From NCBI GenBank assembly GCA_036476315.1, contig JAZGBI010000002.1:1-54926 (forward strand): a stretch of DNA of 54,926 bases, read 5' to 3'. Both the position numbers and the translations under genes were made by a program. The notes beneath the pieces were generated by a model. The model saw nothing but the letters and a program-made list of their open reading frames with translations. It had not been told where the DNA came from and ran no database searches. This document shows, in pieces, positions 15,327-22,854 of this stretch (within the stretch, counting starts at the first letter, position 1; every line of letters starts with the position of its first letter). This stretch comes from Candidatus Neomarinimicrobiota bacterium (GTDB taxonomy: Bacteria; Fidelibacterota; Marinisomatia; Marinisomatales; S15-B10).

Positions 15327-18300
15327 CTATTCCCAGTCCTCCCAGATGTCTTCCTCTTCAACCTCCGGTTCAAAGAACTCATATCCATTCGCGTCGAAAT
15401 AGTCCATGATTTCCGCAGTAATGTCACTCTTGCCAGATAGGGTGTAAAGATAATCCCTGAGTCCGTTCACCATAGCCGTCCGGTCACCGGCCAAGTCCAC
15501 AATATCCTTCCCGAAAATCTCTTCGGCCTCAGGAATTTGAATATCCTCCTCCGTTGGAATATACGGCGTCGGCATCTTGGTTCCAGGCAGAATTCTCTGG
15601 GGATCGGAGAGCCAGCGGGATACCCATTCGGGACGAAGCCGGTCCTTCACCATTACGAGATTTGCAGCCCAGGTGGAAGCGTCCTGACTGGGAAACGTTT
15701 TTCCATAAAAATGACATTTGTTGCACTCACCCATCTTCTCCAGTTTCGTTCCTGCGCCATATTTCGATGAACCGACGTCGACAAGATGGGGAGACTCATA
15801 GGCATTTACTTTTTCTTCAAGAAACTGAAAATACTTGATGATGGAGTTCCATTCACTGTCGGTGAGACGAAAGGCGGGCATTCTGACTCGCAGGTTTGGC
15901 CGTATGATGACCCCGGGACTTTTCAGGAAATTGAATAACCACTTTGGCTGCGTCTTTGAACCCTGAGTGTGGAGGTCCGGAGGGCTGAAATCGGGAGTGA
16001 CCGTGCTCGCCTGTGCCTCGCCAATACCGTTGGCCTCCATCAGCCACTGGGTGACGGTTGGCCTGATGGCTGCCCCATCCCCCTCAATGATGTGACAACC
16101 CTGACAGTTGTATTCGCGTACAAGCCACTGACCCATGTGAACATCAGGGTTCTCCGATCTTTTCGGTTTCACTCCATAAGACGTTCTTACGAACCCCAAC
16201 AATGCCGTCACAATGGCGTCCGCCTCTTCGTCCCGGAATTCAAAATTGGGCATTCTCAGTTTTTCGTAGGGACCCTTTATCTTGTGCCTGTCGAAACTTC
16301 GGGGATATTTTATCTTGTTTCTGAACCACGCCGTTTTCGAATGCTCGAGATCGATAAAACCGAAATCCAATTCCTCGACGGACTTGCTCCCCTCTTCGGT
16401 CAATTCCGTACCGATGGGTTTCTCCTCTTCAAAGCCTGGAATGTTATGGCAACCAAAACAACCGTAATGACGAATAAGTTTTTCCCCTGAGTAGTCCAGT
16501 TTTTCTTCCAGAGTCATAGCAGAAAGTTTCTGGCGCGAATCATGATCGGAATACATCATGCCGAGAAAATTCAGGACTATCCCGTCGATTTCTCCCTCTT
16601 CCAGGGGTGGAATCTCCTGTTCCAGGAATTCACCGTTACTCGTGGTCATGAGAAAGGCAGTGATATCGGAAGCTTCCCTGTCCGTGAGGCGAAGGTTTGG
16701 CATTTTGGTTTCCGGAAAGTACCGCTCGGGCTCCTTGAGCCAGTTAAATACCCATAGTGGGCTGGACTTCGATCCAAGACCGATAAGGTTCGGCCCGTGG
16801 TCCCGGCGCAGCGTCTGAAGGCTTGTCTCTTCGCCGCTGGGTTCGGACTCCATCCGGTGGCAGCCCAGACAGCCCACGGAATTCACAAGATCTCTTCCCC
16901 TTTGGGGATCACCCTGCCTACGCATAGGTTCCAGAGGAAACTCGGAACTGTTCTGGAGGAGAAAGTGGACAATGGCGTGGATTCCCTGATCTGCCCTCCT
17001 TATGTCTTCCGGATCGCTGTTGTTGGACAATCCAAATAATCTTGGCATCCATGTGTTGTGACGGAACGACTTGGGATCTCTTATCCAGAGATAGGCCCAG
17101 TCGCGTGATACTTTGGAGCCAATCTTATTCAGATCGGGGCCTATTCGCCTCTTATCCTTATACCGCTCAATGGTATGACATCCGAAACATCCGGCACGCT
17201 CAATGAGATTTGTCCCCAGGTTCAGCTTATCCGCCCCCTTCAGGAAAATCTCTTCTGAGTGGCATTTGAAGCACCCCGCTTCCGCATACTTGACGGGAAA
17301 CATCGGTTCGTCCCAGTGGGCGGCCCTGTGCCAGCCATACGTATCCTTCCACCGTTCTTCATCAGCGGATGAATTTGGAGAGTGTACAGAACTGACAAAA
17401 TCGGTGCCCCTGCCTCGACCGGCGTGGCAACTGGTACAGCCAAATGATTCAAAGGGATGGGGAGATTCATTGGAAACGTAAAGTTCCAGATCGGAATGGG
17501 TGGTGTACGGCTGCGGAGCATCCTCATATCCCGGCTGGGCGATACCCAGATGACAGCTGGTGCATCTATCAACTCTGGGGACCTGGGTGAAATTGATATC
17601 CTCCGTAATATCCTTCAGTACCACCTGATCAACCTTGTAATAGGGAGAAAGAAAATCGAGGACCGGCAGATCGCGAATCCAGTTCGCGATACGGTTACCC
17701 ATGGACATGGCCGAAGGGTCAACATTTCTGAGCTTCCGGGTTAAGACAACCTTGCGACGGGAAATCTGGGCATGCTTATCCTTCAATTCTTTCACGTGCT
17801 GTTCGTGAGACCGAAGGCTGTCCCTCTTCTGGCTGATGTATCTTCCCACCTCTTCCACCTGGAGTCGATGCCTGGTGAGATCCTGTTCGAGCCGTGCAAG
17901 TTCCTCCCCCAGAACTTCAGAATCTGCATGGTCCTCAGCTACGGCTTCCTCGTAGAGATACTTCGTGACGTCGTAGTCCGCCTTGACGAAATTGTATTCC
18001 TGTTGAGCCTTGTAATCGTCATTCTCAAGCGTCCTGATCTGTTTTCCCAGGGCACCGAGTTCTTTCTCCTTATCTTTGAGGGATTCCTCCCCGGCACGCA
18101 ACTTCTTCTCAATTTCGCCGTATTCATCGGAGGTTGAAAGTTTTTCAATCTCTTCTTCCAACAGGCCGGACGTCCTGGAGATTTCCAACTGACGGAACTT
18201 CCGCTGGTAAGACCTCCAACCCCGGGAATAATCATCAGCGAACGTCCAGACCAGAAGAAGGAGAAAAACGAGACTTGAGATGCCAAAAAGCCTGTTGAGT

Positions 18301-18344
18301 TTGAAGATGTTGTAATATCGTTCGTGCCGTTCGCGCTTTTCCAT
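15327..18344 (-). CDS. Octaheme c-type cytochrome with membrane anchor and coiled coil
   Basis: A 1005-residue protein in the bc-complex operon. The ATG at 18344 (MEKRERHERYYN) is preferred to the GTG at 18380, which lies inside an intergenic repeat. Order: transmembrane helix (~20-37), a charged coiled coil (~50-205), then a periplasmic region with eight CxxCH heme sites starting near residues 261, 303, 358, 386, 492, 629, 747 and 874. Hemes 4-8 each sit in a class-I-like cytochrome c unit with a downstream Met-Pro ligand candidate (WMPRLF, KMPNLRL, RMPNFEF, RMPAFRL, KMPTPYI). The C-terminus is acidic and tryptophan-rich (EEEDIWEDWE). It probably replaces cytochrome c1/f and carries electrons from the Rieske protein toward the oxidase. 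I do not know a named family for the whole architecture. Confidence 0.88.
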   Translation of the reverse strand: MEKRERHERYYNIFKLNRLFGISSLVFLLLLVWTFADDYSRGWRSYQRKFRQLEISRTSGLLEEEIEKLSTSDEYGEIEKKLRAGEESLKDKEKELGALGKQIRTLENDDYKAQQEYNFVKADYDVTKYLYEEAVAEDHADSEVLGEELARLEQDLTRHRLQVEEVGRYISQKRDSLRSHEQHVKELKDKHAQISRRKVVLTRKLRNVDPSAMSMGNRIANWIRDLPVLDFLSPYYKVDQVVLKDITEDINFTQVPRVDRCTSCHLGIAQPGYEDAPQPYTTHSDLELYVSNESPHPFESFGCTSCHAGRGRGTDFVSSVHSPNSSADEERWKDTYGWHRAAHWDEPMFPVKYAEAGCFKCHSEEIFLKGADKLNLGTNLIERAGCFGCHTIERYKDKRRIGPDLNKIGSKVSRDWAYLWIRDPKSFRHNTWMPRLFGLSNNSDPEDIRRADQGIHAIVHFLLQNSSEFPLEPMRRQGDPQRGRDLVNSVGCLGCHRMESEPSGEETSLQTLRRDHGPNLIGLGSKSSPLWVFNWLKEPERYFPETKMPNLRLTDREASDITAFLMTTSNGEFLEQEIPPLEEGEIDGIVLNFLGMMYSDHDSRQKLSAMTLEEKLDYSGEKLIRHYGCFGCHNIPGFEEEKPIGTELTEEGSKSVEELDFGFIDLEHSKTAWFRNKIKYPRSFDRHKIKGPYEKLRMPNFEFRDEEADAIVTALLGFVRTSYGVKPKRSENPDVHMGQWLVREYNCQGCHIIEGDGAAIRPTVTQWLMEANGIGEAQASTVTPDFSPPDLHTQGSKTQPKWLFNFLKSPGVIIRPNLRVRMPAFRLTDSEWNSIIKYFQFLEEKVNAYESPHLVDVGSSKYGAGTKLEKMGECNKCHFYGKTFPSQDASTWAANLVMVKDRLRPEWVSRWLSDPQRILPGTKMPTPYIPTEEDIQIPEAEEIFGKDIVDLAGDRTAMVNGLRDYLYTLSGKSDITAEIMDYFDANGYEFFEPEVEEEDIWEDWE

Positions 18345-18367
18345 AGACCTAAGCTGATGAATTCTCA

Positions 18368-18512
18368 GCCACAAAGACACTAAGGCGCAAAATATTCATG
18401 ATCTTGTGGTTATGAGAATTGATGAAAAGAATATCTCCGAGTAAGTCCTTTTATCTACCAAGGCTGAGTTCTTTGTTTTCCAAGAATCTTAGTGACTTTG
18501 TGTCTTAGTGGC
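18368..18512. repeat. 145-base intergenic element with terminal inverted repeats
   Basis: The left end, GCCACAAAGACACTAAG (18368-18384), is matched by an inverted copy at 18488-18512 whose first 15 bases differ at one position. It fills most of the gap between the octaheme cytochrome and subunit IV genes. A similar-sized element with related ends lies at 32190-32330. No transposase is encoded; it may be a MITE-like unit or a folded mRNA segment within the operon. Confidence 0.6.
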
Positions 18513-18524
18513 AAAACTCCTCGT

Positions 18525-19640
18525 CTAGATATTAAAGAAAAACTCAGGAATGGAAATGATGTACTTCAAGTTGAATATCCACCGTAGATACATCTTAAGG
18601 GGCAGGGCCAGCATGCACAGCAGCAGAAATATGAATATGCCGAACTTGAAGTTACCCAGGTCCTGATGGAGCTTCTTAAATATGGTCTTCGCGAAAAGTG
18701 GGGGCAGAATAAGGAAGTAGCCCAACACGGTAGCGAAGCCGAAAAATTCCCTCAGGAGAATATTCCGGGGAAGACCCGTGTTAAACAGCTTGATCCAGAA
18801 GATGTCCGACAGGTTGATATTTGTGAGAGATACCAGTTTGTGAGGGTCCCAATACTCAAAAGGTCCAAAGAAGTTCCAATTGGGCCCTCTCAAAAATGTC
18901 CCGATCAGAATGAGAAGGACCCACAGGATCAACCAGCCAAACATGAAAATGGGGATAGCGAGACGCCTCTGTCGGTAGCTGTAGTACCCGGTCACCTCCT
19001 TGTTGGTGTCGATGTAAGGAATTGCCATTAGTCCGACAATAATAAGAGATGGGAAGACGATTCCCGCCAGCCACGGATCAAAGTAGACGAGCATTTCCTG
19101 GAGTCCCAGAAAATACCACGGCGCTTTTGACGGGTTGGGCGAACTGGACGGGTCAGCCGCCTCTTCCAGGGGTGCCTGAATCCCGATCGACCAGATAAGT
19201 AGCAGCGACATCATAAGGATGAGGGCGATAAACTCAATGTAGACCAGATCCGGCCAGACGAGAACCTTATCTTCCGGATCGTTGAATTCTTCCGGTTTTT
19301 CCCCTGCTTCAAGAAGTCGGTCGTTTCTGGCTGCCTGGCTCATACTGACCCAGAGAAAAATAAAGACAAGGAAGATAAGCCCCACAATGGGAACATTATC
19401 CGGCTTGAAGACGATGAAACGAAAGTTTTCATTGGCGACGCCCACGAAAAAAAATCCCACCAGCAGGACCATAACAGCCACAAATCCTTTTCCTGTCCAG
19501 AGAAGATGGAGGCGGAGCCGCCGGTTCCATTTCTCGAACCAATCGGTTGGAGGGAAAAAGAAAAGGAACGACATTATCACCGCGGTCAATAGAACGGTGG
19601 GTCGAGTAAGGATATTGACGATATGCTGGAATGTTTCCAT
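18525..19640 (-). CDS. petD: Cytochrome b C-terminal subunit (PetD-like, extended)
   Basis: A 371-residue membrane protein corresponding to the C-terminal half of cytochrome b, longer than plant or cyanobacterial PetD (~160). The quinol-oxidation region is recognisable in SSSPNPSKAPWYFLGLQEML, followed by DPWLAGIVFP. Extra hydrophobic helices precede it (~12-30, 50-70, 80-100) and follow it (225-250, 290-365). With the b6-like protein upstream it forms the split cytochrome b of a quinol:cytochrome c oxidoreductase. The gene starts 3 bases after petB ends. Confidence 0.88.
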   Translation of the reverse strand: METFQHIVNILTRPTVLLTAVIMSFLFFFPPTDWFEKWNRRLRLHLLWTGKGFVAVMVLLVGFFFVGVANENFRFIVFKPDNVPIVGLIFLVFIFLWVSMSQAARNDRLLEAGEKPEEFNDPEDKVLVWPDLVYIEFIALILMMSLLLIWSIGIQAPLEEAADPSSSPNPSKAPWYFLGLQEMLVYFDPWLAGIVFPSLIIVGLMAIPYIDTNKEVTGYYSYRQRRLAIPIFMFGWLILWVLLILIGTFLRGPNWNFFGPFEYWDPHKLVSLTNINLSDIFWIKLFNTGLPRNILLREFFGFATVLGYFLILPPLFAKTIFKKLHQDLGNFKFGIFIFLLLCMLALPLKMYLRWIFNLKYIISIPEFFFNI

Positions 19641-19643
19641 CTG

Positions 19644-20447
19644 CTAGGTGGGACCGGATATCCCGCCGTCTTTTCGTATTCGCCAGAAGTGGACGGCCAT
19701 GAAGATCATGATAATAAACGGAAGTCCAATGCAGTGAAGGACATAGAACCTGAGGAGGGCGGACTCCCCCACAAACCTCCCACCCAGCAGCGCGAATCGG
19801 GCATCGCTTCCACTGTGTATGAAGTTGATATCACCGAGGCTCAAGAGGGATGCCCCTGGACCCTCATGTCCGAGAAATGGCGATGCGCGGGCCATATTCG
19901 ATCCCACCGTAACCGCCCAAATGGCCAGCTGGTCCCATGGAAGAAGATATCCGGTAAAGCTGAGGAATAGTGTTAAGAAAAGGAGAACAACTCCCACGAC
20001 CCAGTTGAACTCACGCGGAGGTTTGTATGAACCTGTCATGAACACCCTGAACATGTGCAGCCAGACGGTAATCACCATGGCATGGCCGCCCCACCTGTGG
20101 ATTTCCCGCATGATTCCCAGGGGGACCTGTTCACCGAGATCCATAATGTCCGTATAGGCATATTCCACGGTGGGACGATAATAGAACATAAGCAAGATTC
20201 CGGAGATGGTGAGCACAAGGAACAGGAAAAAAGACAATCCACCCATGCACCAGGTAAACTTGAGTTTTACCGCGTGTCGTGGGAGGCGTACAGGATGAAG
20301 ATGAAGAAAAACACTGTTCAACACGGACATCATCCTTTGTCGGCGCGTGACGGGTATCCCAGACCTGAAAATAGATTTCCAGAGGGCCGATTGACCGATC
20401 TTCTCAAAAACATTCGATCTTTTCTTTCTGCCGGAGTCGTTATTCAT
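19644..20447 (-). CDS. petB: Cytochrome b6-like subunit with heme-c Cys
   Basis: A 267-residue, four-helix cytochrome b N-terminal half. The heme b ligands are H-x13-H in the REIHRW to VWLHMF segment and H-x14-H in the YVLHCI to AVHFWR segment; the x14 spacing is typical of b6-type proteins. C67 in [11 protein letters not shown] matches the position of the b6 cysteine that covalently holds heme c-n. It lies between the Rieske and PetD-like genes. Cytoplasmic residues 1-60 form a basic extension. The quinone is probably menaquinone, but no quinone-biosynthesis genes are present to confirm this. Confidence 0.93.
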   Translation of the reverse strand: MNNDSGRKKRSNVFEKIGQSALWKSIFRSGIPVTRRQRMMSVLNSVFLHLHPVRLPRHAVKLKFTWCMGGLSFFLFLVLTISGILLMFYYRPTVEYAYTDIMDLGEQVPLGIMREIHRWGGHAMVITVWLHMFRVFMTGSYKPPREFNWVVGVVLLFLTLFLSFTGYLLPWDQLAIWAVTVGSNMARASPFLGHEGPGASLLSLGDINFIHSGSDARFALLGGRFVGESALLRFYVLHCIGLPFIIMIFMAVHFWRIRKDGGISGPT

Positions 20448-20475
20448 GCTTTGTTTCTATAGAAGATGGAGTTGA

Positions 20476-21042
20476 TCAAACGACCAGATACGAATCGGGA
20501 TCTGACCACTGGCCTTTCTCGTATTGAAATTTCCTCGTCTTATCAACAAGCAATTGTCCATCTTCCGCCAAGACGATTCGAAATCGTTCCAACGGACGAG
20601 GCGCAGGACCTTCAAAGTTGATTCCGGATTTTCCAAACCCACTACCGTGACAGGGGCATTTGAATTTCTGTTCGTTCTGAAGCCAGTTGGGGGTGCATCC
20701 TAAATGGGTACAAACGGTGGAAAGGACGTATATCTGTTCGGGCGTCCTCACAATCCAGATGCCGAATCTCTTTTTCCACCGCAGATCCACTTTACCCACC
20801 TGATATTCATCGGGATAACCTATCTTAAATGTTTGAGGTAATTCAAATAGAACGTTGGGAAACATGAATCGGACGATCATGGTGAGAAACGCACCCGTGG
20901 CAGCGGTGAAGGCCAACCATGCCACAGTGAGCCAGGAGAAAAAGGAACGCCTCGTTACGGTCTCTCCGAACGTTTCCTTTCCGATAGAGGCTCTGGGCTC
21001 AGATGTCTCTTTTGTCTTCTCTTGTAGCCTCTGAGTCACCAT
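20476..21042 (-). CDS. qcrA: Rieske iron-sulfur protein of the bc complex
   Basis: A 188-residue 2Fe-2S subunit. A twin-arginine-like TRRSFFSW and hydrophobic helix (~36-60) anchor it to the membrane. The cluster motifs CTHLGC and CPCHGSGF lie near residues 110-131, followed by the conserved GPAPRPLERF. It accepts electrons from quinol at the outer face and passes them to a c-type cytochrome. The gene is 13 bases downstream of the HEAT-repeat gene and 28 bases upstream of the cytochrome b6 gene. Confidence 0.95.
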   Translation of the reverse strand: MVTQRLQEKTKETSEPRASIGKETFGETVTRRSFFSWLTVAWLAFTAATGAFLTMIVRFMFPNVLFELPQTFKIGYPDEYQVGKVDLRWKKRFGIWIVRTPEQIYVLSTVCTHLGCTPNWLQNEQKFKCPCHGSGFGKSGINFEGPAPRPLERFRIVLAEDGQLLVDKTRKFQYEKGQWSDPDSYLVV

Positions 21043-21055
21043 TCACAATACACCG

Positions 21056-21901
21056 TTATGACCGGAGTGCCTGTATTGCCGCATTGCGTACCCTCATGTC
21101 CTGATCATCCTCACTCAGCCTCCTGATTGCGGCATTGAGCAGCGAATCATCCAGAAGTTCGGCGGCCCTGATGGCGACCAGCATCGCCTCTCTGTGCTCA
21201 TACCCGTCCAGGCCTTCAAATTTCGCAAGGTATGTGCGGTCGAGAAGATTCAACAGAACTTCCCGTCCTGAGCCATCCCCGAGTTTGGCCAGGGAGACGG
21301 CGGCATTCCAGTAAACGTTCGGTTCCATATCGCGCAGCATGATGCAAAGTGTCCCGACGGCCTCACCGCTCCCAAGGTTTCCCAACGCAATAGCGACCCG
21401 GTTCCGGACCAGTGAGGAGTTATGATCCGCCAGCGATTTCAGCGGTTCCAGGTTGTCATCACTGCCGATCAATCCTAGAGAATAGACTGCATCCGCCACA
21501 ATCGTCTCATTTTCGTCGTTGAGTAACCCTCGAATCGCAGGTGAAAAGGCTTCCAAACCTGACTGACCCATGGCCCTGATAAGATATTGCCTTACTCTCC
21601 AGTCGGGATCCCGAAGAGAATAGTCAAAAGCAGACAACATCTGTGACACGAAACGGCCATCGTCGGGAATACGAGCCGGATCCGCTAGTATTCTTGACAG
21701 ATCGTAGGCGGACTGCCATCGTTTTGTGGCGCTGCCCACCTTCACGTCCGCCAGATAATCCTCCACGCTCCGGGGTTCATTCGTGAGGAGACGCCACATA
21801 AAAAATACGAGGACGGCGAACGCCGCGATAAGGAATGGAACCACAAAAAACGAGTGAACGACTACGCGTAGTGCAGATTTCTTTTCCGAAGTTTCAGTCA
21901 T
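21056..21901 (-). CDS. Membrane-anchored HEAT-repeat protein heading the bc operon
   Basis: A 281-residue protein with one N-terminal transmembrane helix (~13-38) and about six HEAT/PBS-type repeats (~65-280), for example DPDWRVRQYLIRAMGQSG, DENETIVADAVYSLGLIG and NSSLVRNRVAIALGNLG. It lacks cofactor motifs. As the first gene of the quinol:cytochrome c oxidoreductase operon it may be an assembly scaffold or a structural subunit. That role is inferred from position; similar repeats bind many partners. Confidence 0.8.
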   Translation of the reverse strand: MTETSEKKSALRVVVHSFFVVPFLIAAFAVLVFFMWRLLTNEPRSVEDYLADVKVGSATKRWQSAYDLSRILADPARIPDDGRFVSQMLSAFDYSLRDPDWRVRQYLIRAMGQSGLEAFSPAIRGLLNDENETIVADAVYSLGLIGSDDNLEPLKSLADHNSSLVRNRVAIALGNLGSGEAVGTLCIMLRDMEPNVYWNAAVSLAKLGDGSGREVLLNLLDRTYLAKFEGLDGYEHREAMLVAIRAAELLDDSLLNAAIRRLSEDDQDMRVRNAAIQALRS

Positions 21902-21943
21902 CTACCGGTGAAAATTCCACCCCCAGCATCAAATGGCCCCGCA

Positions 21944-21993
21944 AATTTAAATTCGGTTTTCATTCAGGGCAAATGGTAATCTCGATGATCGAG
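21944..21993 (-). promoter_or_regulatory. Possible promoter and palindrome of the bc operon
   Basis: On the minus strand TTGCCC (21972-21967) and TAAATT (21949-21944) are 17 bases apart. Just upstream lies CTCGAT-G-ATCGAG (21981-21993), a perfect 6+1+6 inverted repeat. The -35 match is weak, so this is a suggestion. The arrangement resembles the operator upstream of the cox promoter, although the sequence differs. Confidence 0.35.
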
Positions 21994-22083
21994 GCATGTA
22001 AAATCACGTCAGGAATTTCCGTCCTTCGCTCGTCAGGTCTCCTCATCTCTCATCGTGTGATTATCTGCAGTGTGTTTTCTTTC

Positions 22084-22108
22084 GTACTTTTCTCGGGCAG
22101 AAAAGTAC
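22084..22108. repeat. Hairpin repeat, GTACTTTTCT core
   Basis: Perfect inverted repeat GTACTTTTCT-CGGGC-AGAAAAGTAC. A near-identical hairpin occurs at 46764-46791, and in both places the next unit about 20-25 bases away is a large palindromic element, so the two travel together. Confidence 0.7.
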
Positions 22109-22126
22109 CAAAAGGCCCCCTGGCTC

Positions 22127-22256
22127 AAAAACAATTTGGGCGGGGCTGCCTGCGTCCATGGGAATCAATTAAACTCTCCCGATATTCATCGGGATCAAAC
22201 AGTAATTGATTCTATTCCACGGTCTTGGCATCTCCCTTTCTTGCCCAAGTTGTTTT
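22127..22256. repeat. 130-base nested palindromic element
   Basis: Outer arms AAAACAATTTGGGC (22128-22141) and GCCCAAGTTGTTTT (22243-22256) pair with one mismatch. The inner arms are GGAATCAATT (22161-22170) and AATTGATTC (22204-22212). The core is CCCGAT-ATTC-ATCGGG (22178-22193). The same three-tier plan recurs at 46810-46942. The RNA would fold into one long stem. Confidence 0.7.
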
Positions 22257-22394
22257 AAGGCCACTGATGGTGCCGATGAATCGGCACCAAGTAGGAGGCC
22301 TTGGTTTCTTTCTTGTCGCATTGGAGATAGTCAGCTTTGTACGGTTTTCCGAAGGATCCTGCGGAGAGGTGAGCTCAAGCAAAAGATCAATTTC

Positions 22395-22467
22395 AGCCTG
22401 CCCCGTACGGAGCTTGCGACCGTGCGGGGTTTGACCCCGATAACAATCGGGCGAGTCAAATTCATCC
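22395..22467. repeat. Hairpin pair including the CCCGAT core, partial element copy
   Basis: CCCCGTACGG and CCGTGCGGGG form a 9/10 stem. Next comes CCCGAT-AACA-ATCGGG (22436-22451) and then AGTCAAATTCATCCC, the right half of the element seen complete at 47032-47082. The left arm has been replaced, so this is a chimeric copy. Confidence 0.55.
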
Positions 22468-22731
22468 CTTGAACGAGCCGAGAACCAGGAGGAATATCTC
22501 TTCAACAACAATTCTCCACAGGATCTTGAGATCTTCGTCTTTTCCCGCCTGCCACCCACGGTGTGGGGCGGGCAGGTCTTCTCCCGCAGGGATGCCCTTG
22601 GCATAAAGAAAAGGACAGAGAAAAAGTGCTGGGTGTTCACCCGGTAATTTGAATTCCATGAAAAACCCGACCATATCAAAGCCACACATTCTTACGTAAT
22701 TCGCTGGGTGGCCGTCTCTACGACTCGCGTG

Positions 22732-22815
22732 TACCGGGGAAGGGACTCGAACCCTCACCTCTCAAAGGAGACCAGATCCTAAATCTGGCGCGTCTACCTA
22801 TTCCGCCACCCCGGC
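22732..22815 (-). tRNA. trnL: tRNA-Leu (anticodon UAG)
   Basis: An 84-base class II tRNA. The acceptor stem is GCCGGGG/CCCCGGT. The anticodon arm is CCAGA-TTTAGGA-TCTGG with anticodon TAG, followed by a long variable arm, and the T loop is TTCGAGT. The discriminator base is A; CCA is not encoded (the next bases are CAC). It lies 39 bases downstream of secA on the same strand and may be processed from that transcript. Confidence 0.95.
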
Positions 22816-22854
22816 ATTCAGTCAAAGGATTTGCGAGACTTGCGAGAAGGATGA

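Larger units (their letters stand above)
21902..22731. other. Long intergenic region rich in hairpin repeats
   Basis: About 830 bases between the tRNA-Leu and the bc operon with no credible gene. It contains the hairpin at 22084-22108, the palindromic element at 22127-22256, a CCCGAT hairpin region near 22395-22467, an inverted copy (22512-22532) of a segment from the 3.3 kb gap and a GCCTGCC/GGGCAGG hairpin near 22545-22582. Short open frames here are artefacts of the repeats. Confidence 0.7.

Noticed and set aside
22212-22685. Several open frames of 60-157 codons in the 22 kb gap
   Set aside because: They are composed of the hairpin repeats and read through palindromes on both strands, so they are unlikely to be genes.
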